Below are positions 16,601-24,979 of a stretch of 53,409 nt of DNA, piece by piece. Origin of the DNA: Microvirga arvi (GTDB taxonomy: Bacteria > Pseudomonadota > Alphaproteobacteria > Rhizobiales > Beijerinckiaceae). Within the stretch, counting starts at the first letter, position 1, and each line of letters begins with the position of its first letter. Location: assembly GCF_016892765.1 (NCBI RefSeq), contig NZ_JAFEMD010000038.1, forward strand, positions 1-53,409. Reading direction: 5' to 3'. The notes beneath the pieces were generated by a model that was given only the letters and a program-made list of their open reading frames with translations, did no database searches and was not told the origin of the DNA. A program made the translations under genes and the position numbers.

Positions 16601-16757
16601 GGGCTATAGCGACTCCGTCGAGCGTGCGGCGCAGGAGGACTTCCCCATTCTGAGCAAGCCTTACCATCCTACGGAGTTGGAGCGGGAATTGTGCCGGTTG
16701 ATCCCGCAGGCCGGCATCGGATCGAACGTGCTGCCATTGCGGCCGCGTCAAGCCTGA
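13617..16757 (+). CDS. Hybrid histidine kinase with periplasmic sensor, HAMP, PAS, HisKA, HATPase and receiver
   Basis: This is an inner-membrane sensor kinase of about 1046 residues. Order: transmembrane helix (about 20-42), periplasmic Cache-like sensor (to about 280), second helix (LALALAVMGLVLFAVGAAFA), HAMP, coiled coil, two PAS-like domains, HisKA with phosphorylated His684 in GGIAHDFNNLLT, HATPase (DTGIGIA, GRGTGLGLAQVYGFV), and a C-terminal receiver with Asp966 in IFSDLVMPGG. The GTG at 13617, with an AGGGG site, is my start choice. The open frame continues upstream through tRNA-Gln and cannot be coding there. There is no response-regulator gene beside it, so the output partner and ligand are unknown. 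Confidence 0.93.
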   Translation: MEYRRDSSPDLEPRRGKPHLASLRARLLLMVFALLVPAFAAAALTLYAGYDRDWQEVRKHLLETSRALSLVVDRQFGQAEALLWALAASPELQSREHAAFDALARRAIRIPDAWIVVEEPGRQVVNTLLPPGSPLPELGTQDHWKGLAPGQVRVSNLFTGVVSKQPAIGIDTLVVLADASARYVSVVMPAGAISRILSDQGLPSAWIGAIVDRNGTVVARSRSPELFVGKSATQDNVLRIRSGVDQGVFEGISLDREAMVMALSRSPSSGWSTIVALPRAELNASARDLALALAVMGLVLFAVGAAFALHVTRRITRPVEALVNDALALQGGGLAAPLWSTEGEFKETALLRDALENTRGVLRQREIERDQAYESLRRANESLETRVEERTQELERANESLRESQSALAEREALYASIFRFSADGLLVFKLTPKGGVIAEACNPAVEHLLGKPSAEIAECLLSDILPADQWLVLEARVRECQISGHLIVYEQHHVFPTRQGVWVITLVPIRDGDEPVMRVLGSLRDITHEKETEAELRQSRDKYSTLFEHSPFNLAVIGVYPNDRFVYEDANTALLKSLGFARDGFVGRMPQEIFAPETAKHVSKHYRTCVVTKSIMDFEVTGKVPIGEVTRRTVLVPLLDAQGQVTKIFVSSIDLTEQRRMEEQLRQAQRLEAVGQLTGGIAHDFNNLLTVVMGNLDMLRRAKPDRAPRLIDNAINAVEHGRKLTMQLLAFSRRQPLKPEIVDLKRLIGGMGDMLAQSLRGDITLEIDFAEDLWPVEVDPAQLQAVLINLAANARDAMPKGGKFTLCVRNTISHDEGPAEFVSIEVSDTGIGIASEVLQKVFEPFFTTKPVGRGTGLGLAQVYGFVQQSGGSVDIKSEVGRGTTVTLLLRRTDKDRNEGASEKEDVPVNSLQASRILVVEDNSQVAEFAVALLREQGHQVEHCASAHDALQFLERDARFDAIFSDLVMPGGLDGLDLARIVRERWPALPILLATGYSDSVERAAQEDFPILSKPYHPTELERELCRLIPQAGIGSNVLPLRPRQA

Positions 16758-16790
16758 GAGCCTGCTGCTTGCGACGCGGCTGCAGATCGT

Positions 16791-17435
16791 TCAGGGGCGA
16801 GCTGCCCACCCCATGCCACGCCTGATGATCGTGCGCATTTCCGGCACCTCGAACTCCTTCGCCACGTGGCCGAGGGAGCTATAGAACACACGCCCCTGGC
16901 CGTGGCGGCGCTTCCAGACGACCGGCATCACCACGCCTTCGATCCATGGGGCGTGCTCACCCGAGAAGGTGGTGGTCGCCAGAACCTCGTTCGAGGGGTC
17001 CACGTGCATGTAGTACTGCTCGGAGCGATAGTCGAAGTCGCGGATGCCCTCCATCACCGGGTCGTCAGGCCGAGTGATGTTGACCCGGTAGTCGATGATG
17101 TTTCCGGGATGCGCCACCCATTGGCCACCGCACATGAACTGGTACTCGACTGCGTCGCGAAAGGCATCGCCCATGCCGCCATGGTAGCCGGCAAGGCCTG
17201 TGCCCTCGCGGACGGCCTGTGACAGATTGGCAGCCTCGTCCTTCTCGATCTTCGACATCGTGAAGATCGGCACGATGAGACTCATCGTGTGAAGCCGGGG
17301 GCTGGCGAAAGCCCTGGTCGAGTTTTCCAGGTGAACCTGGAAACCCTCTTCCCGCAGGATGCCGGCAATGATTGAAGCGCATTGCTCCGGCTCATGGCCG
17401 TTCCATCCACCCCACACGATGAGTGCTTCCCGCAT
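16791..17435 (-). CDS. ThuA domain protein (sugar utilisation)
   Basis: This 214-residue protein has the ThuA fold, a class I glutamine-amidotransferase-like fold. It starts with the strand [16 protein letters not shown]. Other blocks are [17 protein letters not shown] near residue 78, [11 protein letters not shown] near 101, and the C-terminal [17 protein letters not shown]. In Sinorhizobium ThuA and ThuB are needed for trehalose and related disaccharide use through 3-keto sugars. It is the last gene of a seven-gene minus-strand operon and follows a Gfo/Idh/MocA dehydrogenase gene, the usual ThuB partner. The precise reaction here is an inference. Confidence 0.9.
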   Translation of the reverse strand: MREALIVWGGWNGHEPEQCASIIAGILREEGFQVHLENSTRAFASPRLHTMSLIVPIFTMSKIEKDEAANLSQAVREGTGLAGYHGGMGDAFRDAVEYQFMCGGQWVAHPGNIIDYRVNITRPDDPVMEGIRDFDYRSEQYYMHVDPSNEVLATTTFSGEHAPWIEGVVMPVVWKRRHGQGRVFYSSLGHVAKEFEVPEMRTIIRRGMGWAARP

Positions 17436-17467
17436 CGTTTCGTTCTTCCCGTCGAGAGGAATGGATC

Positions 17468-18652
17468 TCAGGCAGCGGAAGCCGCCTGAGGAAGACCTTT
17501 CCAGAGCAGGGAGGCATCTGCATCCTCCAGCACGGCCGGGCGTTCGAGCGTGGTGGTGATCGCCTTCGGCTGTCCGGTGGCTGCGCCTTCAAGGATGCTG
17601 TGCATGACCTCGAGAACATGCAGCCCAAGACGCCCGCTGGAGCGGTGCGGCGTGCCGTTCAGGGCTGAGCTCGCAAGATCGGCGAGGCCCAAGGCCCGGT
17701 AGTTGGCCTTGTTGGGCAAATCAGGGGCCCAGTTCGGCGAGCGCCAGTTGGGAACTCCCAGCGGCATCTCGCTCGAATCGACGGCGCGCCAGTCTCCGCC
17801 GCGCTCGGTGACTTCCACATGGCCGCCGAAGAAGTTCGGATCCGGCACGCGAAGCGAACCTTCCGAGCCGTAGATCTCGATAGCCGGATGACTGTGCTTC
17901 CACACATCCCAGCTCATGCAGAAGGTCACCTGCGCACCCGAAGCGAATTCGAGCAGTGCCGTCACGTGGGTCGGAGTCTCGACGGTGATGCTTTGGCCCT
18001 TGCGCGGCGATTCCGCCGTCACGACACGTTCGGGAAAGCCAATGTTCGACATGGCAAGGACACGTTGCACCGGGCCGATCAGGTTGACGAGGGTACTGAG
18101 ATAATACGGTGCCATGTCGAGGATCGGGCCGCCGCCGGGCTTGAAGAAGAACTCTGGGTCGGGATGCCAATGCTCCATGCCGTGCGACATCAGGAAGGCC
18201 GTTCCCGACAGGATGCGGCCAACAGCCCCATCGTCGACGAGCTTGCGGGCCAGACGGCCGCCGGCACCGAGGAACGTATCGGGAGCGCTGCCGAGGTGAA
18301 GCCCGCGAGCTTCCGCCTCGTCGACAAGCTTGCGGCCCTGTTCGAAATCGACCGCCAGGGGCTTTTCCGAGAAGACGTGCTTGCCGGCACTGAGGGCTGC
18401 CAGCGACAGCCCGAAATGGGCGGCCGGCACGGTGAGATTGACCACGAGGTCGATGTCATCACGGGCCAGGAGCTGATCGACCGTCAAGGCTTCGATGCCA
18501 TGGCGGCTCGCCTGGGCCTGCGCAACCTCCGGCCTCATGTCTGCGCAAGCGCGCAATGTCAGGCCACGATAGGCCGGAATGTTCTGCAGATAGATGCCCG
18601 AGATATTGCCGCATCCGATGATGCCGACATTGAGGGAGTTCATGATCATCAA
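17468..18652 (-). CDS. Gfo/Idh/MocA-family sugar dehydrogenase (ThuB-like position)
   Basis: This is an NAD(P)-dependent oxidoreductase of 394 residues. The Rossmann motif is [15 protein letters not shown] near residue 9. The cofactor/catalytic signature EKPLAVD is near 95. The substrate domain follows, with [20 protein letters not shown] near 175 as the usual D-x3-H/Y type region. Members oxidise sugar carbons, often C3 of a glucoside. The gene overlaps the upstream isomerase gene by four bases (ATGA), so the two are translationally coupled. An alternative start at 18643 removes only three residues. The exact sugar is not known. Confidence 0.93.
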   Translation of the reverse strand: MMIMNSLNVGIIGCGNISGIYLQNIPAYRGLTLRACADMRPEVAQAQASRHGIEALTVDQLLARDDIDLVVNLTVPAAHFGLSLAALSAGKHVFSEKPLAVDFEQGRKLVDEAEARGLHLGSAPDTFLGAGGRLARKLVDDGAVGRILSGTAFLMSHGMEHWHPDPEFFFKPGGGPILDMAPYYLSTLVNLIGPVQRVLAMSNIGFPERVVTAESPRKGQSITVETPTHVTALLEFASGAQVTFCMSWDVWKHSHPAIEIYGSEGSLRVPDPNFFGGHVEVTERGGDWRAVDSSEMPLGVPNWRSPNWAPDLPNKANYRALGLADLASSALNGTPHRSSGRLGLHVLEVMHSILEGAATGQPKAITTTLERPAVLEDADASLLWKGLPQAASAA

Positions 18653-19416
18653 TCCTCGATAGTGCGCAGGAAATCAAAGCTGGCGCGGGCGGTCCTGGCA
18701 GGATCGGACGGCTTGTCGTGCTCTACCACCATCCACTCGGCTCCGGCCTCACGGCACACGCGCCAGAGGTCGCGCCAGTTCAGCACGCCAGAGCCTACAT
18801 CGGCCCAGCCGTCCTGATCCTCGTTCTGGCCGGCAGGCGCGATATCCTTCACATGGGCGGCGGTGACCTTGCTGCGGTAGCGGTTGATCCATTCCTTGGG
18901 ATCGGCATCGCCGCGCGCCAGCCAGGCCACGTCGACCTGCCAGGCGAGGGGACTGGTACCGGCAGCCTCGAAGATCAGCTCGAGGGCCGTTTTCGCGCCG
19001 TCCTTCGGCTTCAGCTCCCAGTGGTGGTTATGGTAGCCGAGGCGGATGCCTTGAGCCTGAAAGCGCTCCGCAATCTGTCCGAGATCGCGCCCAAGCGAGC
19101 GCCAGCCGTCAGCGGCCATGTCGCGCTCCTCGGGTGGGACGGCAGGCATGTACAGGTTCGTGAAGCCGAGCGTTTTGCAGGCTTCCACGATTTGATCAGG
19201 CTTCTCGCGCAAGGCCGCCATGCTGACATGGCTGGAGGAAGCCTTTAGGCCACGCGCGTCGAGCTTCGAGCGGACCTCGGCAGCCTTGTCGAGGTGGGAC
19301 CCGATCGTCTCTACGTAGCGGTAGCCGGCATCGGCGACCGTATCGAGGATCACATCCAGATCCTCCAGAGATCGCAAGGTGTAGAGTTGAATCGATAGTC
19401 TATCTGTGACGCTCAT
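18649..19416 (-). CDS. Sugar phosphate isomerase/epimerase (AP-endonuclease 2 fold)
   Basis: This 255-residue TIM-barrel protein of the xylose-isomerase-like superfamily has metal-ligand blocks LGYHNHHWEL near residue 125, WQVDVAWLARG near 158, HVKDIAP near 185 and WMVVEHDKP near 226. Enzymes of this fold isomerise keto sugars, and some relatives (CarC/DgpC-like) cleave 3-keto glycosides by beta-elimination. Its position between an ABC importer and a sugar dehydrogenase in one operon fits either role. No signal peptide is present, so it acts in the cytoplasm. Confidence 0.92.
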   Translation of the reverse strand: MSVTDRLSIQLYTLRSLEDLDVILDTVADAGYRYVETIGSHLDKAAEVRSKLDARGLKASSSHVSMAALREKPDQIVEACKTLGFTNLYMPAVPPEERDMAADGWRSLGRDLGQIAERFQAQGIRLGYHNHHWELKPKDGAKTALELIFEAAGTSPLAWQVDVAWLARGDADPKEWINRYRSKVTAAHVKDIAPAGQNEDQDGWADVGSGVLNWRDLWRVCREAGAEWMVVEHDKPSDPARTARASFDFLRTIED

Positions 19417-19485
19417 GGGGCCCTCAGGGTTCAGGAAAGCAGGCGTGACAAGTCGTGCGCGAGACCTGCCACGATTTTGGTTTCG

Positions 19486-20565
19486 TCAAAGGCGCTCGCC
19501 GGAATCCGCGGCAAAGAGCGAGACTTGAGCTGGGTCGATGTTGAGCGTCATGCTCTCGCCCGGACTTGCGCGTCGGCTGCCGGAAGTGCGGACCTGGACC
19601 GAGCCCATCCCGTCACTGCACCAGATCACGGTGTCGGCGCCCATGGGCTCGACGATATCGACCTTGAAACCGGGCCAAATGCCCGTGCTCGAAATCTCCA
19701 GGTTTTCCGGACGGACGCCGAGCACCACCTCCTGCCCAGCCGAGGGCGCGGTGGCAAACTGATATCCGGAGAGCGAGAGGCGGCGGTCTCCCGCGAGGAA
19801 GCTCAAGCCTTCTCCGGTGTTCTCGAGCCGGCCCTTGATGAAATTCATCTGCGGCGAGCCGACGAAGCCGGCCACGAAAAGATTGGCCGGGCGGTGATAG
19901 ATCTCGTCGGGCGTGCCGATCTGCTGGATCTTCTGCTCCTTCATCACCACGATGCGGTCGGCAAGCGTCAGGGCCTCGATCTGATCGTGCGTGACATACA
20001 CCATGGTCGTCTTGCCGAGCCGCGCGTGCAGCCGCTTGATCTCGACCCGCAATTCGTTGCGCAGCTTCGCGTCGAGGTTCGACAGGGGCTCGTCGAAAAG
20101 GAAGACGGCGGCATCGCGCACCAGAGCCCGCCCGATGGCCACGCGCTGACGCTGGCCGCCGGAGAGCTGGTCGGGACGCCGATCGAGAAGGGGCGTGATC
20201 TGCAGCAGTTCGGCCGCTTTCGTGACGCGCTTCTCGATCTCTGGCCTCGGTGTCTTCGCCATCCGGAGGCCGAAGGACATGTTCTCGCGCACGCTCATGC
20301 GCGGATAGAGGGCATAGGACTGGAACACCATGGCGATGCCGCGATCCTTCGGCTCCTCCCAGGTGACATTCTTGCCGTTGATCCAGATCTGCCCCTCCGC
20401 CACGTCGAGCAGACCCGCGATGGCATTGAGCAGGGTGGACTTGCCGCAGCCCGAGGGGCCGAGAAGCACGATGAACTCGCCTTCCTCGATGTCGAGAGAC
20501 AGGCCGTCGAAGACCTGGACGGCCTCGAAGGCGACGGTCACATCACGAACGGAAACTGTCGACAT
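19486..20565 (-). CDS. Sugar ABC transporter ATP-binding protein (UgpC/MsmK type)
   Basis: This is a 359-residue ATPase. Walker A GPSGCGKST is near residue 36, the Q-loop follows, the signature is LSGGQRQR near 134 and Walker B is VFLFDEPLSNLD near 154. The C-terminal TOBE/OB regulatory domain (residues 240-359) is typical of CUT1 carbohydrate importers. It energises the two permeases encoded just upstream (3-base gap). ATPases of this class sometimes serve several importers. It is the fourth gene of the operon. Confidence 0.97.
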   Translation of the reverse strand: MSTVSVRDVTVAFEAVQVFDGLSLDIEEGEFIVLLGPSGCGKSTLLNAIAGLLDVAEGQIWINGKNVTWEEPKDRGIAMVFQSYALYPRMSVRENMSFGLRMAKTPRPEIEKRVTKAAELLQITPLLDRRPDQLSGGQRQRVAIGRALVRDAAVFLFDEPLSNLDAKLRNELRVEIKRLHARLGKTTMVYVTHDQIEALTLADRIVVMKEQKIQQIGTPDEIYHRPANLFVAGFVGSPQMNFIKGRLENTGEGLSFLAGDRRLSLSGYQFATAPSAGQEVVLGVRPENLEISSTGIWPGFKVDIVEPMGADTVIWCSDGMGSVQVRTSGSRRASPGESMTLNIDPAQVSLFAADSGERL

Positions 20566-20568
20566 TTC

Positions 20569-21453
20569 TTATCCCTTCACAGCGCCGGCGGCGATGCCGC
20601 GGACGAACCAGCGTCCGGACACGAAGTAGACGACGAGCGGAACAAGTGCCGCGAGCATGGTGGCGGCCATGTCGACGTTGTAGGCGCGCTCGCCCTGCGT
20701 TGAATTGACGATGTTGTTGAGCTGCACGGTCATGGGCAGGTTCTGCCGGCCCGCGAAGGTCAGCCCGAAGATGAAGTCGTTCCATATGCCCGTGACCTGG
20801 AGGATGGTTGCAACCACGAGGATCGGCGTCGACATGGGCAGGATCACCCGGAAGAAGATGGTCCAGAACCCGCCGCCGTCGATGCGGGCCGCCTTGAACA
20901 ACTCGATCGGCAGTCCCGCATAGTAATTGCGGAACAGGAGCGTCATGGTCGGCAGGCCGAAGATCACGTGCACCAGCACGATGCAGGTGAGCGAATTGTA
21001 GATCCCGGTCAGGGAGAAGATGCGGACCAGCGGATAGAGAAAGACCTGGTACGGAATGAAGGCGCCGAGCAGCAGGATGCCGAACATGACGTTCGCGCCT
21101 TTGACCCGCCAGAACGACAGCGCATAACCGTTGATCGCGCCGGCGACGATCGAGAGGATCACGGACGGGATCAGGATGCGCACCGAGTTCCAGAACCCAA
21201 CGCTGATGCCGTTGCATTCGAGACCCGTGCAGGCGGAGGACCATGCCTTGGTCCAGGCCTCGAAGGTCATGGCGGCAGGCAGGGCAAGAATATTGCCGAG
21301 CCGGATCTCCTCCATGGGCTTGAGCGATGTCACGACCATGATCCAGAGCGGCAGCATGAAGAAAAGAGCTGCCGTGATCAGGAAGGCATAGACGCCGATG
21401 CGACCGGCGGTGAGGTGACGGGGGCGGCGGCCTTGCGGCACGGCGGCGCTCAT
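20569..21453 (-). CDS. Carbohydrate ABC transporter permease (MalG type)
   Basis: This 294-residue inner-membrane protein has six predicted helices. The first (VYAFLITAALFFMLPLWIMV) is near residue 25, and the EAA loop that contacts the ATPase is EAARIDGGG-like wording, seen as FKAARIDGGGFWTIFFRVIL near 190. It overlaps the preceding permease gene by four bases, so the pair is coupled. Together they form the CUT1 channel for a sugar or glycoside. Confidence 0.96.
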   Translation of the reverse strand: MSAAVPQGRRPRHLTAGRIGVYAFLITAALFFMLPLWIMVVTSLKPMEEIRLGNILALPAAMTFEAWTKAWSSACTGLECNGISVGFWNSVRILIPSVILSIVAGAINGYALSFWRVKGANVMFGILLLGAFIPYQVFLYPLVRIFSLTGIYNSLTCIVLVHVIFGLPTMTLLFRNYYAGLPIELFKAARIDGGGFWTIFFRVILPMSTPILVVATILQVTGIWNDFIFGLTFAGRQNLPMTVQLNNIVNSTQGERAYNVDMAATMLAALVPLVVYFVSGRWFVRGIAAGAVKG

Positions 21454-22385
21454 GCATGCCTCCCTTGCGGACGGACATAGCGAACGTAGACCCAGGGTGC
21501 CAGGATGGCGATGACGGTGATCAGCATGACCGTTGCGGCGGCTGTGCCGAGAGCGATGTTGTTGCGCTCGAAGAGGTGGTCCATGACGAATTTGGCCGGC
21601 ACCTCAGTGGCGATGCCGGGGCCGCCCAGGGTCATGGCGACTACGAGATCGTAGAGCTTCACGACGCCGGTCGTGAGAAGCACGACGGCCGTGACGACCA
21701 TGGGCCGCAGGAGGGGCAGTACCACGGAGGTGTAGACACGCCATGTGGGAATGCCATCCACCTTGGCGGCCTTCCACAGGTCGGCATCGATTCCCCTGAG
21801 GCCGGCGAGCAGGATGGCCATGGTCAGGCCGGTGCCATGCCAGAGACCGGCGATCACGATGGTGTAGATCGCCATCCTCTGGTTCACCAGCCAGTCGAAG
21901 GTGAAGCTCTCGAAGCCCATGTCCCGGACGAGCTTCTGCAGACCGAGCCCGGGATTGAGAAACCATTGCCAGGCGACGCCCGTGACCACGAAGGACATGG
22001 AATAGGGATAGAGAAAGATGGTGCGGAAGAGGCCTTCGCCGCGCACGTTCTGGTCGATGAAGACGGCGAGCAGGAAGCCGATGATCAGGCACCCCGCAAT
22101 GAAAAGGGTGCCGAAGATGACGATGTTCGAAGCCGAGGTCAGGAATCGGTCATTGGCAAAGAGGCGGCTGTACTGAGCGAAGCCCACCCAATCGAGCTTG
22201 GGCAGCAGAGTCGAACTTGTAAACGAGAGCCGCACGGTCCAGAGCATGCAGCCGATGAAGACGACAAGGACGATGAGCGCAGTGGGTAGGAGGGCGATGG
22301 CGGCCGGCAAGCGGGTTCTGACGCTGCGCCTGGTTCTTGAGCCCTTCGCGGCGACGCTCGGGACGCCGATCGAGATGGTTTCCAC
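21450..22385 (-). CDS. Carbohydrate ABC transporter permease (MalF type)
   Basis: This 311-residue inner-membrane permease has about six helices after a basic cytoplasmic N terminus (KGSRTRRSVRTRLPAAIALL). The EAA loop WKAAKVDGIPTWRVYTSVVL is near residue 202. It pairs with the MalG-type subunit whose gene follows with a four-base overlap. A GC-rich hairpin lies between this gene and the binding-protein gene upstream, a common way to give more binding protein than permease. Confidence 0.96.
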   Translation of the reverse strand: METISIGVPSVAAKGSRTRRSVRTRLPAAIALLPTALIVLVVFIGCMLWTVRLSFTSSTLLPKLDWVGFAQYSRLFANDRFLTSASNIVIFGTLFIAGCLIIGFLLAVFIDQNVRGEGLFRTIFLYPYSMSFVVTGVAWQWFLNPGLGLQKLVRDMGFESFTFDWLVNQRMAIYTIVIAGLWHGTGLTMAILLAGLRGIDADLWKAAKVDGIPTWRVYTSVVLPLLRPMVVTAVVLLTTGVVKLYDLVVAMTLGGPGIATEVPAKFVMDHLFERNNIALGTAAATVMLITVIAILAPWVYVRYVRPQGRHA

Positions 22386-22429
22386 CGGAAAAGCTCCATT
22401 GAGAGTGCTTCAAGACTCAGTGATGGAGA

Positions 22430-22456
22430 CCTCGCCCCGGTGATGCCGGGGCGAGG
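22430..22456. promoter_or_regulatory. Intercistronic hairpin between binding-protein and permease genes
   Basis: CCTCGCCCCGG and CCGGGGCGAGG form an 11-bp perfect stem with the loop TGATG. There is no T-run on the minus-strand downstream side. It starts 11 bases after the binding-protein stop. It likely stabilises the upstream mRNA or partly stops transcription, raising binding protein over permease. Confidence 0.7.
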
Positions 22457-22466
22457 TGGAGAGGTC

Positions 22467-23708
22467 TTAGGCCGCGTCCCGCATGGCGGCGACAATCTTT
22501 TCGATGAACGCATCAGCCGACATGTTCGGGTTGTTCCAGTACTGCGTGACCGCATCCTGCATGGCACCCGAGAAGTTCGGGGGACTGAGGATCTCCATGC
22601 TTTCCACCTGGTTTGCGGGATTTTCCAGGATGGTGTGGGCCTTCTGCGCGCAGACGTCCATGGAGGATACATCGACATCCATCCGGACCGGGATCGAGCC
22701 CTTCTTCTTGTTGAACTCGATTTGGGTGGTTGGATCGAGCAGAACCTGGATCAGCTTCTCCTGAGTGGCGAGCGCTGCCTTGTCCTTGGTCTCAGGAAAG
22801 ACGAAGACGTCCCCGCCGATCACGAGCTTGGGCTCTTGGCCCACGACGGTGCAGCCATATTCCTTGCCGGCCGTCTGGCCCGCTGCGATGAACTCACCCT
22901 TGGCCCAGTCGCCATTGAAGTGCATGGCGGCCTTGTTCGTGATCACCAGGGCCGTCGCGTCGTTCCAGTTGCGGCCCGGGCTGCCTGGGTCGACGAGGCC
23001 GCGCATCTTGCCGAAGATTTCGACCGTTTCCTTGAACTTGGGGGTCTTCACGACATCCGGTTTGCGGGTGCCATAGAGCTGGCGGAACATTTCGGCCCCG
23101 CCATGGCCGACGACCACGGCCCGGAAGAGGTTGTGCTCCCAATTGGGCTGACCGCCCAGAGCAATCGGGATAATGCCCTTGGCCTTCAGCTTTTCTCCGC
23201 TTGCGATCAATTCGGGGAAAGTCTTTGGAGGCTCAAGGCCGGCATCGGCGAAGACCTTGGTGTTGTAGAACATCCAGTTCTGGCCATGAATATTGACCGG
23301 AACAGCGTAGAACTTGCTTTCGCGCACGGTGGCATCGACGATCGGCTTGGGCATGATCTCGCGCCACTTGTTGGCTTTGGCAAACGTGTCGACATCACGC
23401 ACCAGATCGTTGCTGACCAGTTCGTCGAACTGCTTGCCGGTGTTGAACTGCATCATGGTCGGGGGATTGCCGCCCACCATGCGGTTGATGCCGGCCGTAC
23501 GGGCATTGGCGCCGCCGGCGATGGCATTGTCGACCCAGGTGCCGCCCGCCTTGGTGAACTGGTCGGCGAACACCTTCACGGAGGCGGATTCGCCGGCCGA
23601 CGTCCACCAATGGAGAACCTCGGCTTTCATCTGCTGCGCGAGCGCCCCTGAACTCCAGATCAAGGCAACAGAAAGGGTATACGCGGAGACGCGTGTCTTC
23701 ATGCTCAT
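22467..23708 (-). CDS. Sugar ABC transporter substrate-binding protein
   Basis: This is a 413-residue periplasmic protein. A signal peptide of about 24 residues ends at SGALAQ. The mature part starts with the CUT1 pattern AEVLHWWTSAGESASVKVFA and continues with family 1 extracellular solute-binding wording (GGQPNWEHNLFRAV, FNGDWAKGEF). It delivers a carbohydrate to the two permeases. GGAGGAA stands 5 bases before the ATG. It is the first gene of the operon, and a palindromic operator candidate lies 31-44 bases upstream of its start. Confidence 0.96.
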   Translation of the reverse strand: MSMKTRVSAYTLSVALIWSSGALAQQMKAEVLHWWTSAGESASVKVFADQFTKAGGTWVDNAIAGGANARTAGINRMVGGNPPTMMQFNTGKQFDELVSNDLVRDVDTFAKANKWREIMPKPIVDATVRESKFYAVPVNIHGQNWMFYNTKVFADAGLEPPKTFPELIASGEKLKAKGIIPIALGGQPNWEHNLFRAVVVGHGGAEMFRQLYGTRKPDVVKTPKFKETVEIFGKMRGLVDPGSPGRNWNDATALVITNKAAMHFNGDWAKGEFIAAGQTAGKEYGCTVVGQEPKLVIGGDVFVFPETKDKAALATQEKLIQVLLDPTTQIEFNKKKGSIPVRMDVDVSSMDVCAQKAHTILENPANQVESMEILSPPNFSGAMQDAVTQYWNNPNMSADAFIEKIVAAMRDAA

Positions 23709-23738
23709 GGCTTCCTCCCAGAAGCGTTTATCGATTTT

Positions 23739-23752
23739 TGTAATCGATTACA
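23739..23752. promoter_or_regulatory. Candidate LacI-type operator TGTAATCGATTACA
   Basis: This is a perfect 14-bp palindrome with central CG, the usual geometry of LacI/GalR-family operators. It lies in the AT-rich divergent gap between the binding-protein gene and the LacI-family gene, close to the binding-protein promoter region. A partial echo (ATCGATTTT) adjoins it at 23730. Confidence 0.75.
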
Positions 23753-23865
23753 TCTTGCGTTATAGGTTGTAGGCGGTTTTAAGATTAGTCAAGACACAAG
23801 TTGCGGCAAGTTATTAATCCTGAAAGAAGGTAACGTAACTTGACTGCAGCGCGGAGGTAACCTGC

Positions 23866-24936
23866 ATGAGCCGGAAAAGATGGCGATCGGTGAAGGAGAT
23901 ACGCATCGCCGACGTCGCTCGACTTGCAGGGGTATCGACCGCGACCGTCAGCCGCGTCCTGTCCGACCCTGACAAGGTGAGGCAGAAAACCCATGATGTT
24001 GTCATGGAGGCGGTTCGGCGCAGCGGCTACACCCCGAACAGCACCGCGCAGAAGCTGCGCACACGCCGCACCATGAATGTGCTCGTGGTTGCGCCGAGGC
24101 TCACCAATCCCGTCTTCGCGGAAATTCTCCGCGGCGTCGACGACGAACTGACCCAGTCGGGGTACGGCATCATCATCGGCAATCTCGACAACCGCAGGGA
24201 ACGCGAGGCCCGCTATGTCGATCTCGCCCTGTCCCGCCAGGTGGACGGCGTTCTACTGCTGACCGGGTACATTCCGGAGAAAGGCCAGCGCAGCATGCGG
24301 GACTCAGGGCTCCCCATCGTAGCCATGTGCGCTGCCATTCACGAGGAGGGCATCCCCAACGTGGTGGTTCAGGACCGGGAGGCGACCCGGCATGCGGTCG
24401 AATATCTGGCTCGCCTCGGGCATCGCCGGTTCGGCTATGTCTCGGGCACGCTTGGCTCCATCATCGAGGTCGAGCGCTTCGCGGGCTTTCGGGAGGGAAT
24501 AGCCGCAGCCGGGTTCAGCCAGGACGACGTCGTGCGCTGGGAGGGACCTTTCGTCTTCTCGACCGGCGTGGCCGCTGCCGAAGACTTCCTGAAGATGAAG
24601 GAACGACCCACCGGGATTTTCGCGGCGTGCGACGAGAGTGCGATCGGCTTCATCAAGCGCGTTCGCGCGGAACGCGTCCGTGTTCCGCAGGATGTATCCG
24701 TCATCGGTTTCGACGGCATAGAATTTGCCGATTACACCGAGCCCACCCTCACCACGTTCCGGCAGCCCCTGCATGAACTCGGGCGTGTCGGCGCCGACGT
24801 TCTTTCAAGGCTGATCCGCAACGAGATGAAGCCTGAAGACTGGAGCGTCCGGTTGCCGCTGACTCTTCTGGAGCGCGACACGACCGGGCCGGTGCTGCAC
24901 AAGGACTACAAGTCTTTGCGCCGGTCGGCGGTCTGA
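23866..24936 (+). CDS. LacI-family transcriptional regulator
   Basis: This is a 356-residue repressor. The helix-turn-helix and hinge occupy residues 12-66 (IRIADVARLAGVSTATVSRV, then SGYTPNSTAQKLR). A periplasmic-binding-protein-like ligand domain follows from LVVAPRLTNPVFAEILRG near 70 to PQDVSVIGFDGIEFADY near 270. It is divergent to the sugar operon with a perfect palindrome between them, so it very probably represses that operon until a sugar binds. The downstream dehydrogenase gene begins 43 bases after its stop and is likely co-transcribed. Confidence 0.96.
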   Translation: MSRKRWRSVKEIRIADVARLAGVSTATVSRVLSDPDKVRQKTHDVVMEAVRRSGYTPNSTAQKLRTRRTMNVLVVAPRLTNPVFAEILRGVDDELTQSGYGIIIGNLDNRREREARYVDLALSRQVDGVLLLTGYIPEKGQRSMRDSGLPIVAMCAAIHEEGIPNVVVQDREATRHAVEYLARLGHRRFGYVSGTLGSIIEVERFAGFREGIAAAGFSQDDVVRWEGPFVFSTGVAAAEDFLKMKERPTGIFAACDESAIGFIKRVRAERVRVPQDVSVIGFDGIEFADYTEPTLTTFRQPLHELGRVGADVLSRLIRNEMKPEDWSVRLPLTLLERDTTGPVLHKDYKSLRRSAV

Positions 24937-24979
24937 ATCCGCATTCAATTTGGTCATCATTCAACTCGAGGAGAACGCC

